From Taudactylus pleione (Eukaryota > Chordata > Amphibia > Anura > Myobatrachidae): a stretch of DNA of 64,000 nt. The notes under the pieces were generated by a model. It ran no database searches. It was not told the DNA's origin and saw nothing but the letters and a program-made list of their open reading frames with translations. Location of the stretch: the NCBI GenBank assembly GCA_031769625.1, contig JAUIMM010000113.1:17718501-17782500 (forward strand), in the 5' to 3' direction. Numbering within the stretch: the stretch's first letter is position 1; each line of letters begins with the position of its first letter. The translations under genes were made by a program, and so were the position numbers. Shown here one piece after another: positions 13,613-25,288 of this stretch.

Positions 13613-14590
13613 CCTCAGCAGCATTTTCAAGGAATGTGTTCCTCATGGTCACACTAAGAGATAATGTGCAGGAGCGTTAGTGCTTAACAGATGAGAGTCA
13701 CATATTCAGAGGTGGACACTGCTGCATCTGCCCCTGTGTTTGTTGCCAGAGTCGTGACTGTGATAAAAGGCAAATGCTGGTATCAGCCTTACCTTGATGT
13801 AGCAGCCTGCGTCTGACTGTGCAAGGACTGAGACGCCCACTTTGAGCATCTCCGCGTGTTGCAATTCTTTAGAAGCCACCAGAGCTTGCACCATCGCAAC
13901 TTGCACCATCCTTAGGGCTTGTGCATTTTCTCTGTCTGATTATTCCCTCTATGCAAGAGCATTTTCATGAAGGAGGGGGTCCTTAAGCAGCCTCCATGCG
14001 GGTCCCCTCCTCTCAGGCAGCTCAATATACCCAATTATGCATGCAGATGCATCCTGTTACATCGTTGCTGATCGTGCTATAAAAAAAAGTGCGCACGCAT
14101 CACGCCATGCAAATACCTGTGACTGCATATGCTACGGTACGCTATTGCACACACTGCGATTGCACAATGCAATTCTATGGGGTTGCGGGTGTTAACGCAA
14201 TGCTCGCAACCGTTCATAGGCACGCGACTCATGCCATGCGTGGTGCGATTTGCAACACAAGTGGCATATCTGTATGCCAATGCCTCTTTGGCTATGTCTG
14301 TGCTTATGGGAAAGCAGCTGCTTTTACAGTCATGCCAGCTACACTCCCATGTGACAGACTTTTTGAAGTTGACTTCCAGCTACCTCCCAGTAGCACAGGA
14401 GTGCCCATCACTTTGCAACCCCTTTTCTGATACCATCTGTCCCGCTGGTAGCAGCACCTTTGTGCATACACTCTGTGTAGTGCGTGCACTATAGGGCTTG
14501 TCAGAATTTTTGGCATCTGCACAGTTGCAAATAATCCCTGAACAATGTGGACATCAGCATTACATTACCCTCTGAATCAGACCCATAGGG
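13613..14590. other. Unassigned GC-moderate stretch, possibly a MITE
   Basis: From about 14085 the sequence is rich in CpG and gca/tgc alternation (gtgcgcacgcatcacgcc, tgcgattgcacaatgc). It ends near 14585 with tctgaatcagacccat, similar to MITE ends elsewhere in the window (50439-50961). The matching left end was not found. Overlapping ORFs of 113 and 121 codons on the plus strand have no recognisable domain. Confidence 0.4.
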
Positions 14591-14614
14591 AGCAAAATTA
14601 CATTTGGTGCAGAA

Positions 14615-15525
14615 AATTTAACATGTTTCAATAGTTACACCTAGACAAATTACTTACTGCCGGAATCTATACATTGTTACATGGTTACACCTAGACAAAT
14701 TACTTACTGCCGGAATCTATACATTGTTACATGGTTACACCTAGACAAATGACTTACTGCCAGAGTCTATACATTGTTACATGGTTACACCTAGACATAT
14801 GACTTACTGCCAGAGTATATATATTGGTACATGGTAACACCTAGACAAATGACTTACTGCCAGAGTCTATACATTGTTACATGGTAACACCTAGACAAAT
14901 GACTTACTGCCAGAGTCTATACATTGTTACATGGTTACACCTAGACAAATGACTTACTGCCAGAGTCTACACATTGTTACATGGTTACACCTAGACAAAT
15001 GACTTACTGCCAGAGTCTATACATTGTTACATGGTTACACATAGACAAATTACTTACTGCCAGACTATATACATTGTTACATGGTTACACCTAGACAAAT
15101 GACTTACTGCCAGAGTCTATACATTGTTACATGGTAACACCTAGACAAATGACTTACTGCCAGAGTCTATACATTGTTACATGGTAACACCTAGACAAAT
15201 GACTTACTGCCAGAGTCTATACATTGTTACATGGTTACACCTAGACAAATTACTTACTGCCAGAGTCTATACATTATTACATGGTTACACCTAGACAAAT
15301 TACTTACTGCCAGAGTCTATACATTGTTACATGGTTACACCTAGACAAATTACTTACTGCCAGAGTCTATACATTGTTATATGGTTACACCTAGACAAAT
15401 GACTTACTGCCAGAGTCTATACATTGTTACATGGTTACACCTAGACAAATGACTTACTGCCAGAGTCTATACATTGTTACACCTAGACAAATGACTTACT
15501 GCCAGAGTGTATACATTTTACACAA
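14615..15525. repeat. 50-bp minisatellite
   Basis: About 18 head-to-tail units of exactly 50 bp (for example acttactgc recurs at 14702, 14752 and so on): gacttactgccagagtctat, acattgttacatggttacac, ctagacaaat. Units differ by a few substitutions and come in sub-types (gacttactg versus tacttactg; ggttacac versus ggtaacac). The last units are shortened. Confidence 0.95.
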
Positions 15526-15539
15526 TTACAACTAGATAA

Positions 15540-16390
15540 ATTATTTGATTTTATTAGGGGACACTCTTCAATATGTTTAGTATACTGTGTTTGGATATTA
15601 TTGTAGACTGTGGGTTACCTCAGTGTAATAGCCATGGTTAATAGTGTGTACAGTATAATGTCATTACTTTTCCCAGAATTGGATATACTGCAGCCAAAGA
15701 ATGATACACTGGAAAGTGTGAGATAATCCCTTTGCCAGCTGCTCTCTTGTAATGTCTTCCTCCTTCTTATGCTCATCCCTGTGCTCATCCCATTATTAGC
15801 TCATTTCTTGAATTGATTTCATCATCCTGATATTTTAAAGCTGTCAATTACTGTAAATAAAAATAAACATATTATCACCTAATGGCTCCTGGAGTGCTGA
15901 CTTATTATTTACCTCTTGGACCTATCCCACTGCCAACCACAAGATAAAGGTGAAGTTTAGTGTGATAGACATGAGTACATTGGGTCTACACTACAACCAT
16001 GAGGGCCATAGCATAAAATGGTACCATGATGGCAAAAGGTTTACCATTTAATCCAAACTGATGAGACAAAGTGTGACACATTTGAGTGGTAGGACTCATT
16101 ACAGAAAGGACAAAGTGTCTTAGAATGACTCATTAGCTGATATTGGACTCAGACATGCAGGGATGGGGGTTATAAATTGGAAAGCAAAAGGATGAGTAAC
16201 TAAGTATGCCATATATACAGGGGTGTAGCGAGGGTGGTTCCAGTGGAGCATGAGCTCCGGGCACCAAAATGGACAGAGGACGCCATTCAGAGTTGCGGAA
16301 TTCATGGGGCACTGCACAGTATGACAGCCGCCTGTTAGTTTTATCTTGGTTTGTTTGTTCTATATCCTATATCTGAGATCTGTTTCTTCA
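15540..16390. other. Unassigned stretch
   Basis: No gene recognised. Around 16218-16320 there is a caggggtgtagcgagg motif that may be a decayed hAT end. Confidence 0.45.
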
Positions 16391-16394
16391 TTTC

Positions 16395-17110
16395 ATGCTC
16401 CCTCAAACTGCCCAGTTGTCTCCCCTCTGGCCCTCCCTCCTCTGTGATCATCTTGTCACCTTTCCTTTCATGTCATATTGATTACATTCACTTCTCGCCT
16501 CTTTCATTTCCTCCCTTCTCTACCCTGTGATCGGCTCTTTACCCCTTTCCACTCCTTTCTTATGGGCTTCTGTCACCACTCCTCTTTGATCAACTTTGTC
16601 CCTCCCCTCTCCTTTCTTATTGGCTTCTGTCGCCGCCCCTCTCTGATCGACTCTTTGTCCCTCACCTCTCTATTCTTATTGGCTTCTGTCACCACCCCTC
16701 TCCTCTCCTTATTGGCTTCTTTGACCACCCCTCTCCTCTCCTTTTCTTATTGGCTTCTGTGACCACCCCTCTCCTCTCCTTTTCTTATTGGCTTCTGTGA
16801 CCACCCCTCTCCTCTCCTTTTCTTACTGTCTTCTGTCACCACACCTCTCCTCTCCTTTTTTATTGGTTTCTGTCACTGGCCCTTTCTGATTGGCTTTGCC
16901 CCTCTCCTCTCCTTTTCTCATTGGCTTCAGTCACTGGTCCTCTCTGATTGGCTTTGCCCCTACCCTCTCTTTTTATTATTGGCTTCTGTCACTGGCCATC
17001 TCTGATTGGCTTTGCCCTTCCCCTCTCCTTTCATATTGGCCTCTGACACCTCCTCTCTCTTATCAGCACTTTCCTCTCCCCTCTCCTCTCTGCATTCATT
17101 CATTCATTGT
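16395..17110. repeat. CT-rich minisatellite
   Basis: Imperfect tandem units of about 38 bp (tattggcttctgtgaccacc, cctctcctctccttttct) with longer variants at both ends. The long plus-strand Leu/Ser/Phe-rich ORFs here are by-products of the pyrimidine-rich array. Confidence 0.88.
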
Positions 17111-18350
17111 GCTTCAATGGACTTAATAGTTACACATCTGAGGTAAAATCCTAAACTTCAATTATAAGGTATGAGTTTAAAAAGAGTCATTGCTTTACAA
17201 TTTAAAGTAATGAGACATTCCCAGACATGACCAAACAGTGTTATGTGAAAGATCTTTTAAAAAATATTAGATGACCTGAAATAATAATAATGGTGGTAGA
17301 CAGAACATGATTAGTAGTACTCACATTAATATAGGTGCAATGTTAATTTGCAAAGTGGGAGCATAGCTAAGAAGGGAGCTTCCTATAGGTGTTCCCACTC
17401 TAGGGATAGCTGCTCAGGGCCGTAATTGCAGTAATAAGCTGTGCACCCTGTGGAATTTCACTCTAGCATATGTATTCTGTCAGTTTAAGTTAAATGATCA
17501 GAAAATATAACACAATCTCCCCTACTGACTGATAACAAAGATTCAAAGGAGATAAAAGTCAGATCCTAGGTGCTATACATAAATAAAGCATTGCCTAAGA
17601 AGTTACTCCTTAATGTCAGATCACCAAAGCATTCTATTCCCCCAATGGGGCCTCCATACCCCAGCATGATACTGTCACTGTTTGCTGCTTTTCCCTTCAC
17701 TTCAGTATTCCCCTACAGGCTGGCTATACCCCACTGGCACAGTTCAGTACAGTGTGTGTGTGTGTGTGTGTGTGTGGGGGGGGGGGTGCTATGACATGCA
17801 CTTTTTCCAGGCACAGTTTCACACTACTCCTCTGCATATATATAAATATCCCTTTGAGTGCAGAGTAAGCATCTCTATGTTTGTGTACTGTGCATGTCTA
17901 TCTTTCTGTTAGTGCAGTAAAAGGATGGAGCAGTTACCTGACAGGAAGTTATTCCTTAGTGGAGTAGCTGCTGTCTGGCTTGATAAACTGCTTGGATTAG
18001 TTGTATGTTAGTTAATTTTGGACATAGAATCAGTATATACCACCTTACAGTTGGGAGGAAACATAGTAGAACAGCAAGTATGAATACTAGCAGAATGCCA
18101 AAATAATATAAGGACCTTGCTCGTAAGATAACAATCATTGCATCTCCCTGGATAGCACGTTCCCATTGGCTCGTGACTGGCGCCTGATTAAAAATAACAT
18201 TGGCGCTGTTTCTCAAAGCTATCACGGCTGCATGCAGGTGACGAAATCAGTGCCATGGGAGGAACTAGTCCCTCCTCTGTGGTACTGGCCAGACTAGACC
18301 ATCTGGCCATTGTCCCTTTTGGCATTTGCCAGAACTGCCAGATGGACAGT
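17111..18350. other. Unassigned stretch with (GT)n(G)n tract
   Basis: Contains a (GT)n run followed by a G run at about 17752-17787. No gene or transposon end recognised otherwise. Confidence 0.5.
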
Positions 18351-18356
18351 CCACCC

Positions 18357-18510
18357 CTGCCTAGATTAATTTGCTTCTGACAAAAAATAACCTTAGTGTG
18401 TATGTGAGCCCATATGATAGGGAATATAGATTGTAAGCTCCACAGTGAAAGGGACTGATGTGAATGTCTAAATACTCTTTGTAAAACACTGCATGTTATA
18501 TGTCACTTAA
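18357..18510 (+). mobile_element. V-SINE-like SINE tail fragment
   Basis: Shares gattaatttgcttctgac, ttagtgtgtatgtgagc, gattgtaagctcca, gggactgatgtgaatg with the SINE tail at 4780-4924. The tRNA-like head is absent. Confidence 0.6.
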
Positions 18511-19345
18511 AATGTACTCATACAGCAAGTTGTGTGCAGAGGGCTGTACAGCTTTTCCTTCAACGCGGATAGAACTTAAATGAGCAGAAATTACCAGATC
18601 ATATTACAGCTAAAAAATGACAACAATTATTTTTAATCTGGCCCCATCTCTTGGTATCTTTATATATTGCACTTATGAATGACTGGGAGAACTGCAACAG
18701 TTTAAAGCTATAGCTGTTTTTTTATTTTTTACTTTTGCAAACTATTTCTGTGGTTCCAATAACTGTCATGAAATGTGTGTATACTGTGTAACATGTTGCA
18801 TCATATTGTATTCTGTGTGTAACAGTACACAAATTGCATAAATAATATACAAGGTGTTGTGATCAAAATCAGGACATATGCATTATTGATTGCAAAGGTA
18901 TTGAACACCAGCACAATAAGCAACTTTGATGATGCTTGTCACAGCTGGAGCTAAGATGAATGACATCCACAACTCTATCTGTTCACTTTTCATGCCTTTT
19001 GGAGTTTGTTTATTTACTGATTTCTGCCCATTGTCGATAACTCCATTTGCTTGATCATGAGAGATATAGATCTTAATGTATTAATTTTTTTTTTACATAA
19101 ATCTAAGTATATCATAATAAAAAGTCTAGGTATTTATAGTGAATTAATCCATTCAACTGGCTTTCCATGCCTTCTAGGTTTACAACGCCAGTTGCTCTTA
19201 AAGTGAACATGTCGAGCACTGGTGTTAAAGATGAGCACTCACAGAGGTCCAGTGTCCATAAGATAGCCACACATGCTGTGATTCTGCTACTCTGTTATTA
19301 CATAGTATTTAAAAAAAACCTTTAGAACACCAGAAAAGAAAACAA

Positions 19346-19347
<2 letters not shown>
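18511..19347. other. Unassigned AT-rich stretch
   Basis: Nothing recognisable. Confidence 0.5.

Positions 19348-19388
<41 letters not shown>
19348..19388. repeat. (AAT)n microsatellite
   Basis: About 13 AAT units. Confidence 0.95.
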
Positions 19389-19389
<1 letters not shown>

Positions 19390-19460
19390 GTACCAGTAAA
19401 GGGTATAACTAGTTAAGTATTTCTTCTCTAATTCATCCAAACACCTAATAAAATGAACAT

Positions 19461-19800
19461 GTGGCCTGATTCAGAGATGTAAGTTAATTCGATGATGAAC
19501 ATACATCTCTTGAAATTAGGGGTCTGCGCAGGATCCATTCTGCGCATGTGCAGAATGGGTCCTGCTATATCGCTCGCAGACTCCTCAAGTCACAACATGA
19601 CTGACATGCTGCGGTATTTGGGGGCAGAGCAGGGGCATGCCTGGTCGCCATTACCGGAAACGGGGGTGTGTCATCCCCGTTTTTTGGGAGGGATGAGTCC
19701 AGAGTCTGCATCGGCAGACACGGATACCTGGCCTCTTGCGTGACCAGGCACTGGCCAGTCTGCAGAAAACTTCAGCTAGCTCCCACAGACTGACCAAAGC
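19461..19800. mobile_element. Partial Harbinger-like MITE end
   Basis: Begins tggcctgattcagagatg, matching the end sequence of the complete MITE at 50439-50961 (gggcctgattcagag). The interior has short hairpins, such as gcgcaggatccattctgcgc-like pairing near 19530. The opposite end was not identified. Confidence 0.5.
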
Positions 19801-19814
19801 AACAACCATGTAAG

Positions 19815-20180
19815 TGTAGTATGGACATAATTGTTAACAGGGGATAGTCAGGATCCTGGTAATAACAATCTTGACTGTCAAAATACTGGTAGCAGAATCC
19901 CAATAGTCAAAATACAGACGAATCCCGATGGTGAGTATTAGGGTTAGGGTCAGGATTGGTCACTAGGAATTGTTAGGCTGCAGTAAAGGATGGTTAGGTA
20001 TAGTCTGCCAAAGAAGATGGTTGGTAGCTAAAGGGGACAGTTAGGGTTAGGCTGTGGGATTTGTGGGTTAGGGTTAGGTTTAGAATACTCACTAAAAATT
20101 AATCAGGATTTTGAACATCAGGATTCTGCTGCCGGTATTGTGACTGTCGGGATAGTCACCACTGGGATATCGTACCCAAC
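19815..20180. mobile_element. MITE-like repeat with ggttaggg core
   Basis: Ends resemble gggatagtcaggatcctgg and, inverted, ccggtattgtgactgtcggg. The centre contains scattered ggttagggttagg motifs. These are too few and too spaced to be an interstitial telomere and are typical of the interior of this kind of small DNA transposon. Confidence 0.5.
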
Positions 20181-20245
20181 CCATTATTAGTAGTTAGAAG
20201 TATTAACCAGGAGGGTGTTACACCTGCAAAGTCCTCTATTTGTAG

Positions 20246-20599
20246 TAGAGGTGATCAATTTGGTTTTGCTGAATGCTGAACACACTCGAACTTAGGGGTT
20301 CCCGACTATGGTCTTTCACAAGTTTGTAACTTGGATAAAAAAAACGGATCTCACATGTTTTGGATTGTATTTAAGTCCCTCCCTCATGATTTCATGTGCT
20401 GTGAGGTGGTCAAAATTGATTGGAAATTACCTCTAAATTAATGTTATTGATGTTAATAATACTGTAGGAAAAAAAACAGGTCTGAGTTACCGATCCAAAA
20501 CAAAAACCGAACAAAACACTTGAGGGTGGTTTTGCCAAAACCGAAATATGATAATGATTTAGAACCAAAAACTAAAAATAGGGACTGTGCACATCTCTA
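20246..20599. mobile_element. hAT MITE, TAGAGATGTGC family, copy 4
   Basis: 354 bp; right end gtgcacatctcta intact, left end tagaggtgatca mutated. Flanking octamers atttgtag and attagtaa match at 6 of 8. The interior includes gtgaggtggtcaaaattga and aatgttattgatgttaata, which are the reverse complement of segments in the larger hAT copies at 35.6 kb and 51.2 kb. So this MITE is an internally deleted relative of them. Confidence 0.75.
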
Positions 20600-20607
20600 A
20601 TTAGTAA

Positions 20608-21240
20608 TCATTAGCAATCATTTTGAGAGTCTATTAGGAATCCTCATAGTCTTCATCCAGATGAGTTTTATTGCTAGCTAGATATCTCTTGTTACAGTAT
20701 ATTTTCTATCAAATACTTTTTACCATGCTGGACAGGAAAGCACATTTTATCTCTTATTTAACTTGTTTTGGTATATATTGGTGAAAATTCTTTCCAGACC
20801 CTTGTAACTTCAGCTGAGTGATAATCAATATTATACTTCCAGTACTTCCCAGGCAATGATGTCAGATAAAATAGGTGTTTCCTAGTTATACTGTTGTTTA
20901 GACACCAAAACATTTTAAAGTTTGAAGTTTCAGTTTTAGAATTTTTCATAAAGGTTTAAGAATGATTTTAAAATATTTGGTTAGCATTTCTAACCTGAAG
21001 CACTCTAAAAGTGGATAAGAATACAATCCTAGAACTGATCTGCTACATACTGACCAGAACTTTCTGGAACATTGGTACAACAGAACAATGATGAAATGCA
21101 GGTATGGGAGAAAAAACCTGGAATAAAAATGAGGCAAACCTCAGTGGAACAGACTGATTCACATGTTTTGGGCAGAAAATAATAGACACAGGTACAGGCA
21201 TAATTTACATATATTTATATTAACCTAAATCTACAGTAAA
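20608..21240. other. Unassigned AT-rich stretch
   Basis: No recognisable gene or element. Confidence 0.5.
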
Positions 21241-22240
21241 AATATTAGGTCGAGCCAATCAGTGGGCTCTCCTGTTGATTGGCTAAAACACAGAGCACTC
21301 AGAGCCAATCAGTGGCCTGTTCCCATGCTAGCAGCAGCAGATTAGCTGCTGGGGCGCCAAGTGCAGGAACACTTGAGGTCACTGTCACTTTCAGGAGCAG
21401 CGCTAAATGTACAATATGTACATATATCGCTGCTATTTCCAGCTGGTACGGGTTGCGCTTTTTATTTTCTTACCCGTGGATGCCTACTGGAGAAGAGGAC
21501 AAATCTCTGCCTGGGATGCCTACTGGACAAGGGGACTGACTGGCACCGGGAACAAGGTAAGAATGTAGAGTGAATGTGAGTGTGCAGGTGAGTGTGTATT
21601 AATGGACTTTTTAATTTGGTGTGTATGTACTGTTTTTATTTTAATATTAATATTCATTTTCAGGGAGACTAAAAGGAACAGTGTGCCCTGCATGCTGGTA
21701 CTTGTGGTTCTCCAAGTACTGCCATGGGGATGCTTGCTGGGAACTGTAGTCCCCCTGTAAAAGACAATATAACACTGAATTCAAAGCTATCAACCCCACA
21801 CCCACTAGCCAAGGGTGCGGGGGATAGCTCGAGGCTTCAGTCCCAGTCTGGGGTACACTGGAGAGGGAGTAATTACCAGGAATCACCAGCCTGGACTGAA
21901 TAGTTGGGGGGTTAATGCATTGGTCAGGAGACACTGTCTAGTATGTCCCCTGTCTGTGGGATTACCCCTCTGCTAGTGGAGCCCAGTGCTGGTTCATTAA
22001 ATACGGTGGATCCCTGCACATCTTTTTCCCCATCTTTTGGAGCCAGGGTCAGCTCAAAGAACCTGATGCTGGTTATGCTTGGGGGGGGCATGCATTTTTT
22101 CCTGATTTTAACACTATCAGTAATTTTACCCAGAGAAGCATGTATGCATCTCACTTATCTGTGCAGACTTCTCAAAACATGCTGCTCACAATCAGGACTT
22201 TACAAGCAGGGCACAAACATGATTGATCACTCACACTATT
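21241..22240 (+). repeat. Promoter/intron-bearing dispersed repeat, copy 1
   Basis: Starts with two CCAAT-containing blocks (gagccaatcagtggg, gagccaatcagtggc). A good splice donor context follows (aacaaggtaagaatg, about 21550), then an acceptor (cattttcaggg, about 21657), then a segment clearly related to 61680-62080: acttgtggttctccaagt, tgcttgctgggaactgtag, acccactagccaagggtg. I do not recognise the family. It could be the first exons of an unclassified DNA transposon or a non-coding transcribed repeat. Confidence 0.55.
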
Positions 22241-22408
22241 AAACGCGATTAAGCACTAGTGCATACTCCATCGGAAAACATGATTCTGTCAAACACGAAT
22301 CTTAGTACATTTTTGTGTTTGATCTTGAAAATCTCTCACATACTGTATCCCTGAGATGCCAATCATGTTTAATCTCAGAGCAAAAACGATTCTTAGTAAA
22401 TTTACCCC
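22241..22408. mobile_element. End fragment of a TAGTAAATTTACCCC-type MITE
   Basis: Finishes cttagtaaatttacccc, the same terminus as the complete MITEs at 52081-52263 and 62578-63095. The left end is missing. Confidence 0.55.
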
Positions 22409-22429
22409 ATAATCTTATTTTATACAATA

Positions 22430-23042
22430 ATTATTCTGGTGTTAGTGGACAGCTTGTTGTGGAATAAAGTAAATGAATCCACTGTAGGAACTCTGCCCTG
22501 GTATAAGCATATACAAGAAATAGTATTCTTAATTGAGAAAGAAAAAGCTTTAGCCAAGTGGTAGGAATCCAGTGGAGATTAAATGATTCCTTATTAGCGT
22601 CAAAGGATAGAAGTGATACTGTTACAGTACTTTTGCTTTGCAAGATTATTTCCTTAATAATGCCTTTAACGATGTTGCTAAATTTACTCTATGAGCACAT
22701 AAAAGGTTGTTAGGGGTCATTTTCTAGGAAGAGCATCGCACTTAAACTCAGAGAGCAAGAAATCTCCCATCTTAAAAAGAGATTAGAAGAGTTTGAGGCA
22801 AAATATAAACATGGAAATCTAGGAAATCTGTGAATAAGGAAATTAACTAGGTGAAAGATAGATTGCATGTGTTAGCCTCATAGACTGAAAAACTCATGAG
22901 AAAACTTACGTTTGTCTATGAGAAAAAGACAATAGTTGTGAAATTATAAATTGCTCCCCATTGACTCCCCTAATAAGAAACGATATTACCCCATTTATAG
23001 AGCAGAGGAGATTGCAAATTACTATTATTTTGGTATAACCCT
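22430..23042 (+). pseudogene. L1-type LINE ORF2 fragment
   Basis: Plus-strand remnant of a non-LTR ORF2 in the region between the endonuclease and reverse transcriptase. In shifting frames it reads DSLLASKDRSDTV, LYEHIKGC, KSIALKLREQEISHLKKRLE, then KLTFVYEKKTIV and a degenerate AEEIANYYY. This matches the usual L1 pattern (a block preceding the helical R/K/E-rich linker, then '..YEKG..', then 'FxxYYxxLY'). Stops and frame changes occur throughout. Catalytic motifs of the reverse transcriptase are not included. The adjoining mariner fragment begins right at its end. Confidence 0.68.
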
Positions 23043-23043
23043 A

Positions 23044-23156
23044 AGACTCACCAGGACAATGCACCAGCCCACACAGTACTCTCTGTGAAGCAGTTTCTGG
23101 CTGAGAAACAGTTTGCAGTGCTAGAACACCCTCCATACTCGCCAGACATGTCTTAA
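23044..23156 (+). pseudogene. Mariner transposase fragment
   Basis: A 37-codon plus-strand piece containing HQDNAPAHT, SVKQFLAEKQ, VLEHPPYSPDMS. This is the segment of mariner transposases with the second catalytic Asp (DNAPAH) and the YSPDL motif leading to the third. The rest of the gene is absent; a stop follows at once. It shows a second, mariner-proper lineage besides the Tc1 elements. Confidence 0.85.
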
Positions 23157-23159
23157 TCA

Positions 23160-25003
23160 TAGCATTATGTAGTATTGGCAAGACCGGTTTTATGCCTTGT
23201 GTTTAGCGTCTATATATTTATAGCGGGAGTTATCACAGCAGGTTTGTTTTACTATTACCTGTTACTTATCTTCATATTCACATGGAATAACTTATCAAGC
23301 AGCACTATTCAAACTCTAATTGGTGTCATTATAACTCATGGCGCAATGTCTCTGTTTCATCTGCTATTTAGTACATAGGATTTATCCATGGAGGTATATT
23401 TTCTTTGATATATGTCAGATACAATATATCCTGTATAATGTTTAATATTTCACTACTGCAGGAGTTCTGATTTCTTTTTCTTTTTTTTTTTATTTCTTCT
23501 GGCTTAAGCAGCTATAACTACAATGAAAAAGGGCAATAGGGATGTTTTTTTTTCAACAAAAATGTTTAGTGTTTTTGCTTAGTTAATAGACATATTTTTT
23601 TCACTTTGAGGGAAGTTGGCTAATATAGCACTTTCATAAAATATTACACCCTTCTCCCAAAATTGGCCTATCCTGATATCATTATGACATGGTGCCATAT
23701 TGTTAAAGGAATTTTCCTCCATAAGGTTAGTATAACTTTTAAGCAGACCTCTGAAATAATCACTGTGTAATTCCAGACACTAATATATGAAGTAATTATT
23801 CTTATTATTATATGAGTCCAGTCACATGCTCCAATATATAGTAGTGCCCCATATGCTCTCTCCATATGGTAAAACCCAACCATATACTGTATGGTAGGTA
23901 TACAGTAGAGGTCCTATGGATTCAGTATACAGTACAGCTGCCATCTATTTGTGTCACCCTTGAAGCATTGAGTAGCTTTTATCATATTCCATCATACTGT
24001 GTTCTGGCTGCTTTTCATTCACTGAGCTCCTAATTTCTGTCAAAGTTCATTGGATGTGATGGTTTGGCTTTAGTTAGAGCTTTGCAAGAGGGGCAACTGA
24101 CCAGTGTGCAAGTCTGAAGGAGGCACAAGGAACTCAAACTGTATGTTAGGTTTATTTAATTAGAATTTATTATTTTCCTCTTGACCATTTCCCTACTAGT
24201 CAATAAGTAATTTTATGGAAGCTTTTGAAACTCTTGAAACCAAGATCTGTTTTGCATCATACAGCACTCTTCTTGATGGTGGGCATTGCCAGAAGAAGGA
24301 TCAGTTTTTTCTGAGCTGCTGGAAGACCACTCATGTGCAACAAGATATTTGTGCATAGCACACCTGTACCTGCCTATGTTAATAAAGAGAGGCTCATAGT
24401 ACTTGCCTCACCTGGGTGCAAAAATGACTCTTAGTGAAACTTAAGTGAAGCACATAAATTATAACCACTATTTATTTGCATACATACAGATGTGTGCTTA
24501 CTAACCTATCCTCAAATCACGCCAAATAGCCCCTATTTGGCACACCATATTTATGACTGCACCTGTTTCGCACTGCTATTGTGCTAACATCACAAAGTAT
24601 GCATATGATACACCACAAGTGGATTTGTGTATTATTGTCCCTTGACAATATCACAATAACTTCACTCAGTTTCTAGAATGCACCACCTTAAGCAATCCTA
24701 TAGTACAGCACCAAAGATCTTTACAATTGTTTTGTGTCATGCATTTAAGGATATGAATGGATGAGGAATCATGTAAGTGTAAGGCAACAACAAATATCAA
24801 AATAACTGTGTGTTCATTTCCTGGCTAGCAATTATATAGCAGTTTTATGGGAAATTACTTTTTTTTAAGTTAACACTCCCTTTCCCCATCCACTTATAAC
24901 CTCTTAGTTGTAATGGAATAAAAAAAAAATCATACAAACTTTTTTGTTGTACATATAAATAATGGGACTTCCTATCAACTGCACCGGATTAGAATGGTTG
25001 AGC
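23160..25003. other. Unassigned AT-rich stretch
   Basis: 1.8 kb with no recognised gene, terminal repeats or tandem arrays. Confidence 0.5.
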
Positions 25004-25018
25004 GATAGACAGACAGAC

Positions 25019-25055
<37 letters not shown>
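25004..25055. repeat. (GATA)n microsatellite, left part
   Basis: gataga/cagacaga then about ten GATA units. Continues at 26551 on the far side of an inserted hAT element. Confidence 0.95.
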
Positions 25056-25288
25056 CAAGGGTGTATTAAGAGAGTAGGGAGCCCATGTACATTCCCAGGA
25101 CCCCCCTCCTCTCTCCCCGGCAGCCAGTAGCAGCAGACTGATGGCTTACCGGTGACTGCAGCAGCAGTAGACTCTGTGAATATAGAGCGCACAGCATTTT
25201 CCGGCTTTTTGTGCAGGGCTGAGACACCGACATGAGACCTCGGAGAGGTAAGTATTAAAAAATATGGATGCAGGGTGTGCAGTGTGGG

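Noticed and set aside
14089..14494. Overlapping plus-strand ORFs of 113 and 121 codons as genes
   Set aside because: No domain and both frames open over the same stretch; composition and the tgaatcagaccc end suggest a MITE.
14615..15525. Regular 50-bp repeats resembling a CRISPR array
   Set aside because: Units are contiguous with no unique spacers, in vertebrate-type DNA; it is a minisatellite.
19930..20085. Interstitial telomere (ggttaggg motifs)
   Set aside because: Only scattered, imperfect copies within a MITE-like repeat; no continuous (TTAGGG)n tract.
23175..23378. 67-codon hydrophobic ORF as a membrane protein
   Set aside because: Short, AT-rich, no family resemblance and no gene context; chance ORF.
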